Below, one piece after another: positions 15,083 to 19,935 of a stretch of 19,935 nt of DNA. Within the stretch, counting starts at the first letter, position 1, and the number at the start of each line of letters is the position of its first letter. Source of the stretch: Comamonadaceae bacterium (GTDB taxonomy: Bacteria; Pseudomonadota; Gammaproteobacteria; Burkholderiales; Burkholderiaceae_C); the NCBI GenBank assembly GCA_947478935.1, contig CANJXV010000014.1, forward strand, positions 1 to 19,935. The letters are read 5' to 3'. The notes beneath the pieces are model-generated. The model ran no database searches. It worked only from the letters and a program-made list of their open reading frames with translations, and was not told the DNA's origin. The position numbers and the translations under genes were made by a program.

Positions 15083-15643
15083 TTAGCTTGAGGCTTTACG
15101 GCGTATGCCCAGTGGCTGCCCGGCTTGCGCGGGGTGGGGCAATGAACTGTGCGCGCGGTGCACTGCAGCCACGCGTTCGTACAAGTGCGCAGGCATAGGC
15201 GCTGCGCGGCCTTGGCGCATGTCCACATGCACCAGCATTTGCTCGCCGGTCGCCAGCAAACAGCCGTCGGTGCCGTGGTACATCGCATGAAAAATATGCA
15301 TGCGCTTGTCGTCCATGTCCAGCACCTGCAGCGTCAGGCGCAAGGGTTCGCCTTGCGCCACTTCGCGGATATTGTGGATATGGGTTTGCACGGTGTAGAA
15401 AGATTTGTTGTCCACATCGCGGTAGCGCTCGTCAATGCCGATGTAGCGGAAATACGCGTCCGAGTTGTCGCCGAAGACTAGTAAAAAACAGGACTCGCTC
15501 ATATGCCCGTTGTAGTCCACCCATGCGGGCAGCACCTGGGGCTGGTGCAAGCACAGGGGCGCAGCAATCGGGGCGCTGGCGTCCCAGGCTTTGGCGGGGG
15601 TTCCTTCAAGCGGCGTGCTCAGGCGTTGGGGTGGGGCAGACAT
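15083..15643 (-). CDS. Hotdog-fold acyl-CoA thioesterase 1, possible carnitinyl-CoA thioesterase
   Basis: A 186-residue hotdog thioesterase of the 4HBT type with the motif WVDYNGHM at residues 41-48, a core to about residue 170, and a C-terminal HRAHSSLPHP. It is a clear paralogue of the CdhB protein encoded at 16813-17298 (shared WVDYNGH, EQMLxxV and H-x-SLP) but has a 30-residue Pro/Ala-rich N-terminal extension. The start ATG 15643 lacks an obvious ribosome site. It lies 71 nt after the MDR gene and 63 nt before the acyl-CoA dehydrogenase gene. The placement next to the CoA-ester module suggests hydrolysis of L-carnitinyl-CoA to free carnitine for CdhA, or a role on betainyl-CoA. The substrate is inferred. 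Confidence 0.85.
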   Translation of the reverse strand: MSAPPQRLSTPLEGTPAKAWDASAPIAAPLCLHQPQVLPAWVDYNGHMSESCFLLVFGDNSDAYFRYIGIDERYRDVDNKSFYTVQTHIHNIREVAQGEPLRLTLQVLDMDDKRMHIFHAMYHGTDGCLLATGEQMLVHVDMRQGRAAPMPAHLYERVAAVHRAHSSLPHPAQAGQPLGIRRKASS

Positions 15644-15714
15644 GGTGCGTGGAGCTTGCTTGTGTTGGTAGGGAGAAGATGAAAACTTGGGGTCAATGCG
15701 TCGCGGGTGTAGGC

Positions 15715-16809
15715 CTAGGGGATGCTTAGTGCGATCTTGCCGACAAAGTGCTTAGCCACAAAATCGGCTTGCGCATGCGCGATGTCGCGTAAATCGTAAG
15801 TGCGCGCGAGCAGCGGCTTGAGTTCGCCGCGCGCCACATAGCCCAGCAATTGTTCAAACACCGCATCCTCTTGCCAAGTGCAGCCCAGCAATTGCAGGTC
15901 TTTGAGGTAGAGCGTGCGCAAATCCAAAGTGACCATCGGCCCGGCGATCGCACCGGCCGTGGCATAACGCCCGCCGCGCTGCAACACCTCCAGCAGACTC
16001 GGCCAGGCCGGGCCGCCCACCAGGTCAATGACCACGGCCATGCTGTCTTTACCCAAGGCCTGTGCCACATCGGTATCGCGGGGCAAGGTGTGCTGTGCAC
16101 CAATGGCGTTTAGGGCTGCGTGTTTGCTGCTATCTGCCTGGGCAATTACGTGCGCGCCGCGCAAGTGCGCCAATTGCACCGCCGCACTGCCCACGCCGCC
16201 CGATGCGCCGGTAATCAAAACGCGCTCGCCCGATTGCACATCGGCTCGCGTCAGTAGGTTTTCAGCGGTGGAATACGCGCAGGGCAGGCAGGCCAGTTCG
16301 GCATCGCTCAAGGTGCTTTGCACAGCCATAGCGGCGCTGGTGGCCACGCGGGTGTATTGCGCAAAAGCGCCGTCGCACTCAGAGCCAAAGTAATCAAAGT
16401 CATAGGGTAGGGCACCGGCTTTGCGCAGCACCGGACGCACCAGCACGCGCTGGCCAATGCGCGCGTTGTCCACGCCTGCACCCACGGCCACGATATGCCC
16501 GCAGCAATCGGCACCTTGAATACGCGGAAACTGCATCGCTGCGCCGCCCCACGAAGGTGCCGCGTCTCTGGTGGCATCAAAGCCCACCGATGCATGTTGC
16601 GTTGGGCCATCCACGGTTTTGGAGTACCAGCCCACGCGGGTGTTGATATCGGTGTTGTTGACCGAACTGGCCGCCACACGGATCAGCACTTCGCCCGCGC
16701 GCGGCAGTGGCACCGGCAGGTCCTCGCGGTACTGCAATTGTTCGGGGCCGCCAAACCCGGTCAGCAGCACACCGTGCATGCGATCCGGTAGCAGGGCAGC
16801 TGCGGCCAT
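15715..16809 (-). CDS. MDR-superfamily oxidoreductase, quinone-reductase-like, no catalytic zinc ligands
   Basis: A 364-residue medium-chain dehydrogenase/reductase. The N-terminal GroES-like domain starts near residue 11 (MHGVLLTGFGGPEQLQYRE). The nucleotide site GASGGVGSAAVQLA is at 201-214. At the positions of the usual catalytic zinc ligands it has NNTD (51-54) and GADCCGHI (99-106) in place of C-x2-D and GHExxG, so it is read as a zinc-free, NADPH:quinone-reductase-like member. The start is taken at 16809, 3 nt after the cdhB stop; ATG 16779 (residue 11) is an alternative, and neither has a good ribosome site. It is embedded in the carnitine operon, but its substrate is unknown; an aldehyde or enone by-product, or a carnitine analogue, are guesses. 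Confidence 0.82.
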   Translation of the reverse strand: MAAAALLPDRMHGVLLTGFGGPEQLQYREDLPVPLPRAGEVLIRVAASSVNNTDINTRVGWYSKTVDGPTQHASVGFDATRDAAPSWGGAAMQFPRIQGADCCGHIVAVGAGVDNARIGQRVLVRPVLRKAGALPYDFDYFGSECDGAFAQYTRVATSAAMAVQSTLSDAELACLPCAYSTAENLLTRADVQSGERVLITGASGGVGSAAVQLAHLRGAHVIAQADSSKHAALNAIGAQHTLPRDTDVAQALGKDSMAVVIDLVGGPAWPSLLEVLQRGGRYATAGAIAGPMVTLDLRTLYLKDLQLLGCTWQEDAVFEQLLGYVARGELKPLLARTYDLRDIAHAQADFVAKHFVGKIALSIP

Positions 16810-16812
16810 GGT

Positions 16813-17298
16813 CTAGGCGGTTTTGGCCGCGGGCAGGCTGATCACGCGCCCCACGTAGGGCGGACGCGGTAGGCTGCGGTGCGCCGTGGCCAGCATCTGC
16901 ACCCGCGCCGATACGTTCGGCGCAATGGGACTGGCGCGCGGTCCGTCCATCACTACATTGAGCAGCATTTGCTCGCTAAACGCCATCACGGTGTCATTGC
17001 CTTTGATGTGCAGCGCCAGGCCCATATGCAGGCGCTTGGCGTCATGTCCCAGCACCTGGCAATAGACTTGCACTTGGGCACCGAGTTTGACTTCATGCAA
17101 AAAATTAATGTGCGCTTCGAGTGTGAATAGGGAGTGCCCGGTGGCTTTGCGCCCGGCGGCATCCAGGCCGATCTGATCCATCAGCCCATCCACACCGTAG
17201 CTGAACAAGACCATGTAAAAACCATCGCGCAAATGGCCGTTGTAGTCCACCCAGTCGGCAATAACCGGGGCTTCATAGGTGAGCAAGGTCTCAGGCAT
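16813..17298 (-). CDS. cdhB: Betainyl-CoA thioesterase (CdhB)
   Basis: A 161-residue hotdog-fold thioesterase hydrolysing betainyl-CoA to glycine betaine and CoA. WVDYNGHL is at residues 16-23, then LEAHINFLHEVKLG and a SEQMLLNV strand. Its length and its place immediately after carnitine dehydrogenase match the cdhB gene of the Pseudomonas carnitine operon. Its ATG overlaps the cdhA stop by 8 nt, indicating coupled translation, and the MDR gene follows after 3 nt. The product glycine betaine is either kept as an osmolyte or passed to demethylation. The alternative is a thioesterase for another short acyl-CoA, unlikely given the operon. Confidence 0.88.
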   Translation of the reverse strand: MPETLLTYEAPVIADWVDYNGHLRDGFYMVLFSYGVDGLMDQIGLDAAGRKATGHSLFTLEAHINFLHEVKLGAQVQVYCQVLGHDAKRLHMGLALHIKGNDTVMAFSEQMLLNVVMDGPRASPIAPNVSARVQMLATAHRSLPRPPYVGRVISLPAAKTA

Positions 17299-18256
17299 CG
17301 GGCGCGATACCGTGCTTGAGCTTGGTGGCTTTGATGGCCGCTTGCACCGCCATCAGGCAGTCGTCGCGGTAGCGTTCCCAATCGGCAATGCTGCGGCCGT
17401 CCAGTTGCACTTCGCTGCCGTCTGCTACGGCATCGAGCAGGCTGTCGGTCAGTTCGGGCGCTTCCAGTTTGGTCCAAGGTAGTTTGAGTGCCGGGCCGAA
17501 CTGCGCCATAAAGTGGCGCATCCCCGCATCGCCACCCGCTAAGGTGTAAATCAAAAAGCTGCCCATAAACGACCAGCGCATACCCGCACCAAAGCGGATG
17601 GCGTCATCAATCTCACCGGTAGTGGCCACGCCGTCGTTGACCAGGTGCAGCGACTCGCGCCACATGGCTTCTAGCAGCCGGTCGGCGATAAAGCCGGGCA
17701 CCTCTTTGCGCACATGCAAAGGGCGCATGCTCAAACTGCGGTACACCTGCATGGCTGCTTGTATGGCTTCTGGCGACGTGTTGACACCGCCCACCACTTC
17801 CACCAAGGGCAGCAAATACACCGGGTTAAACGGGTGGCCCACGACGCAGCGCTCGGGATGCTTGGCTCTAGCATAAAAATCACTGGGCAAGAGGCCCGAG
17901 GTACTTGAACCGATCAGCACATTGGGCCGCGCCGCTGCCGTGATTTGTGCATGCAGTGCCAGCTTGAGGTCCTGGCGCTCGGGCGCGCTTTCTTGGATGA
18001 AGTCGGCCTGCGCCGCGCATTCTTCTACCGTGGCGACAAACTTCAGGCGGGACTGTGAGGCGCCGGGCGCCAGGCCTTGGGCTGTGAGTGCGCCCCAGGC
18101 TTTGGCAGTGCGCTCGCGCAGCGCGGCTTCGGCGCCGGGCGCTGGGTCCCAGGCGATCACGTCCAGGCCATGGGCCAGCGCTCGCGCCACCCAGCCGCTG
18201 CCGATGACGCCAGTGCCCAAAGCGGCAAAAGTTTTTATTTCAGTAACAAACGACAT
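17291..18256 (-). CDS. cdhA: L-carnitine 3-dehydrogenase
   Basis: A 321-residue NAD-dependent enzyme of the 3-hydroxyacyl-CoA dehydrogenase superfamily that oxidises L-carnitine to 3-dehydrocarnitine in the cytoplasm. NAD motif ALGTGVIGSGW at residues 12-22, Asp37 at the ribose-binding strand end, SSTSGLLPS at 117-125, and a catalytic His141-Glu153 pair in GHPFNPVYLLPLVEVVGG. The C-terminal domain has IDDAIRFGAGMRWSFMG. The sequence is very close to Pseudomonas carnitine dehydrogenase as I remember it, and the length is identical. ATG 18256 has AAGGA 6 nt upstream. A 105-nt gap with no clear promoter separates it from cdhC upstream, and cdhB overlaps its end. This is among the most secure assignments in the window. 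Confidence 0.95.
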   Translation of the reverse strand: MSFVTEIKTFAALGTGVIGSGWVARALAHGLDVIAWDPAPGAEAALRERTAKAWGALTAQGLAPGASQSRLKFVATVEECAAQADFIQESAPERQDLKLALHAQITAAARPNVLIGSSTSGLLPSDFYARAKHPERCVVGHPFNPVYLLPLVEVVGGVNTSPEAIQAAMQVYRSLSMRPLHVRKEVPGFIADRLLEAMWRESLHLVNDGVATTGEIDDAIRFGAGMRWSFMGSFLIYTLAGGDAGMRHFMAQFGPALKLPWTKLEAPELTDSLLDAVADGSEVQLDGRSIADWERYRDDCLMAVQAAIKATKLKHGIAPDA

Positions 18257-18361
18257 GGCAATCCTTAAATTTAAAAAATAGTTTCTACAGGCGGCAGATG
18301 ACCGGGTGGCGCTGCCTGCGTGCCAGCTATGGCGGCGCGAGTTGCTCGGGCCAAGCGGTGC

Positions 18362-19249
18362 TTAGCCGCGCTTTTTCAAGCCCATGGCCACGCGGCCCTC
18401 GGCGGGTGTCATGGGCTTGCCGCCCAGGCGCGTGATGATCTCCACCGCGCGCTCGGTGAGTGAGCCATTGCTGGCGGGCACGCCTTTGTCCAGCCACAGG
18501 TTGTCTTCCAGGCCGACGCGCACATTGCCGCCCAAAATCACCGACTGTGCCAGCATCGGCATTTGCGAACGGCCAATGCCAAAAGCCGACCACACCGCCC
18601 CCGGCGGCAGGTTGTCCACCATGGCTTTCATGGTGGTGGTGTCCGCCGGTGCGCCCCAGGGAATACCAAGGCACAGTTGGAACAGCGGGTTATCCAAGAG
18701 GCCTTCTTTGATCATTTGCTTGGCAAACCAGAGGTGGCCGGTGTCAAAGATTTCGAGTTCGGCCTTCACGCCCAGCTCGGTGATGCGTTTGGCGCCTGCG
18801 CGCAGAGCCATGGGGGTGGAGACATAAATCGTGTCGCCGTCACCGAAGTTAAGCGTGCCGCAGTCCAGGGTGCAAATTTCAGGCAGCAGTTGCTCCACAT
18901 GGATCAAGCGCGCCATGGGGCCTATCAGGTCGGTGTTGGGGCCAAAGTGGGTGGGGTTCTCGCCGGCGCCGATTTCCAGGTCACCGCCCATGCCGGCGGT
19001 CAGGTTGACGATGACATCGACCCCCGAATCGCGGATGCGGTCCATGACCTCAGCATAGAGCGCCGGGTCGCGGCTAAATTGTCCAGTCGAGGGGTTGCGC
19101 ACATGGCAGTGCACTACGGTGGCGCCTGCCTTGGCCGCTTGCACCGCCGCCGCCGCGATCTGCGTGGGCGTGACGGGAATGGCTGGGTGCTTGCCGACGG
19201 TGTCGCCCGCTCCGGTCAGGGCGCAGGTGATGATGACATTGGGGTTCAT
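18362..19249 (-). CDS. cdhC: 3-Dehydrocarnitine:acetyl-CoA cleavage enzyme (BKACE family, CdhC)
   Basis: A 295-residue beta-keto acid cleavage enzyme (formerly DUF849), a zinc TIM barrel. The dehydrocarnitine member condenses 3-dehydrocarnitine with acetyl-CoA to give betainyl-CoA and acetoacetate. Zinc ligands His47 and His49 (HCHVR) and Glu248 (VRVGLEDN) are present, with Arg244 four residues before that Glu as in characterised Kce. The stretches CALTGAGDTVGKHPAIPVTP and IFDTGHLWFAKQM agree with the carnitine-linked subgroup as I remember it. Its ATG overlaps the stop of the aldolase-like gene by 4 nt (ATGA), and cdhA follows after 105 nt. The neighbouring cdhA and cdhB make the substrate call strong; 3-keto-5-aminohexanoate is unlikely here. 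Confidence 0.93.
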   Translation of the reverse strand: MNPNVIITCALTGAGDTVGKHPAIPVTPTQIAAAAVQAAKAGATVVHCHVRNPSTGQFSRDPALYAEVMDRIRDSGVDVIVNLTAGMGGDLEIGAGENPTHFGPNTDLIGPMARLIHVEQLLPEICTLDCGTLNFGDGDTIYVSTPMALRAGAKRITELGVKAELEIFDTGHLWFAKQMIKEGLLDNPLFQLCLGIPWGAPADTTTMKAMVDNLPPGAVWSAFGIGRSQMPMLAQSVILGGNVRVGLEDNLWLDKGVPASNGSLTERAVEIITRLGGKPMTPAEGRVAMGLKKRG

Positions 19250-19935
19250 AGTGCGTAGTCCGTTTCTTCGAGGTCAAGGATGGCTTTGAGCGCTTTCAAA
19301 TGCAAAGCGCAGGAGTCGGTAGGGTAATCGTTCCATTGGGCGCTGGCCACGCGCGCCACGGCGTCCGGTATCAGGGCCAGCGGCCGGCCGGTGGACAGGG
19401 CGAGCACCTGCACTTTGGCGGCTTTTTCTAGGTAATAGAGTTCGTCCAGGGCCTGGGCCACACTGGGGCCAATCACCATCACACCGTGGTTGCCCAAAAA
19501 GAGCACGCTTTTGCCGTGCTGCATCAGGGCGGCGACGCGCTCGCCTTCAGATGTGTCCAGCGCCATACCGGCGTAATGCCGGTCGTAGGCGATGCGGCCG
19601 TAAAAGCGACAGGCGTTTTGGTCTAGCGCCAGCCATTCAAAGTCTTGCAGGCAGCACAGCGCGGTGGCATAGGGCATGTGCGTGTGCAAGATGCAGCGCG
19701 CTTGCGGCAGCTGCTGGTGCAGCATGGCGTGCAGGTTCCAGGCGGTGGGGTCGGCGCCCAGTGCTGCGATGTCCTGGTCGTTGTGATCCACATTGAGCAA
19801 CAGCAAGTCGCTGGCGCGGATGCGCGAAAAATGGCTGCCCACCGGGTTGAGCAAAAACTGCTTGCCGCCTTCAGACACGGCCAGGCTGAAGTGGTTGGCA
19901 ATGGACTCATGCATATCCCAGCGCGCGGCCCAGCG
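19246..19935 (-). CDS. Class II aldolase/adducin family protein, 5' end cut by window
   Basis: About 229 residues are visible. The frame is still open at the window edge, with RWAARWD before the first internal ATG (19914), which matches the family's N-terminus, so the true start lies outside. Metal-ligand histidines are present: HTH (His77 and His79 counted from the internal Met) and GNHG (His143). The position of the catalytic Glu73 of fuculose-1-phosphate aldolase, expected in an S-S-E-W-like turn, reads DPTAWNLHA, with no Glu. It therefore belongs to the adducin-like branch of uncertain chemistry. It overlaps cdhC by 4 nt and is probably translated with it. Its role in carnitine catabolism is unknown. 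Confidence 0.85.
   Translation of the reverse strand, partial: RWAARWDMHESIANHFSLAVSEGGKQFLLNPVGSHFSRIRASDLLLLNVDHNDQDIAALGADPTAWNLHAMLHQQLPQARCILHTHMPYATALCCLQDFEWLALDQNACRFYGRIAYDRHYAGMALDTSEGERVAALMQHGKSVLFLGNHGVMVIGPSVAQALDELYYLEKAAKVQVLALSTGRPLALIPDAVARVASAQWNDYPTDSCALHLKALKAILDLEETDYAL

Noticed and set aside
18257..18361. Promoter or riboswitch between cdhC and cdhA
   Set aside because: Only short imperfect pairings and an AT-rich run before the ribosome site are seen; no convincing -35/-10 pair or known riboswitch fold.
18563..19258. Plus-strand frame (231 codons) opposite cdhC
   Set aside because: It is antisense to a confidently assigned enzyme with intact metal ligands, and has no recognisable domain.

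Overview
The window looks like chromosomal DNA of a betaproteobacterium, most likely a member of the Burkholderiales near Comamonadaceae. This rests on the high-GC codon use, the protein sequences, and an intergenic element at the left edge of a type I recall from that group. No rRNA, tRNA, CRISPR array, transposase or phage gene was seen. There are 15 protein-coding genes; the one at the right edge is cut by the window end.

Layout. Positions 1-528 hold no gene, only GC-rich repeat and hairpin sequence. From 2207-3610 down to 529, a minus-strand operon encodes an iron-sulfur L-serine dehydratase (sdaA), a small secreted six-cysteine protein, and a sarcosine oxidase beta subunit homologue (soxB) with no soxD, soxA or soxG beside it. 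Divergent from sdaA, at 3816-5402 (+), is a trimethylamine methyltransferase (MttB) superfamily gene without pyrrolysine. A bidirectional terminator at about 5440-5468 separates it from everything to the right.

From 19935 down to 5488 all genes are on the minus strand, tightly packed and often overlapping. In order of transcription they are: an aldolase/adducin-like protein (partial), cdhC (dehydrocarnitine cleavage enzyme), cdhA (carnitine 3-dehydrogenase), cdhB (betainyl-CoA thioesterase), a zinc-free MDR oxidoreductase, a second hotdog thioesterase, an acyl-CoA dehydrogenase, an NDP-forming acyl-CoA synthetase, caiD (crotonobetainyl-CoA hydratase), then a peptide-type ABC importer (substrate-binding protein, two permeases, fused double ATPase). 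A terminator hairpin lies between the binding-protein gene and the permeases.

How it fits together (inference on firm family assignments). The ABC importer would bring in gamma-butyrobetaine, crotonobetaine or carnitine. The synthetase makes the CoA thioester, the acyl-CoA dehydrogenase makes crotonobetainyl-CoA, CaiD hydrates it to L-carnitinyl-CoA, and a thioesterase frees L-carnitine. CdhA oxidises this to 3-dehydrocarnitine, CdhC with acetyl-CoA gives betainyl-CoA plus acetoacetate, and CdhB releases glycine betaine. The left block could continue through demethylation (MttB-like, SoxB-like) to glycine and serine and, by SdaA, to pyruvate. The weak link is the step from glycine betaine to sarcosine: no corrinoid protein, Rieske betaine demethylase or complete sarcosine oxidase is visible. 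No transcription regulator is encoded in the window.
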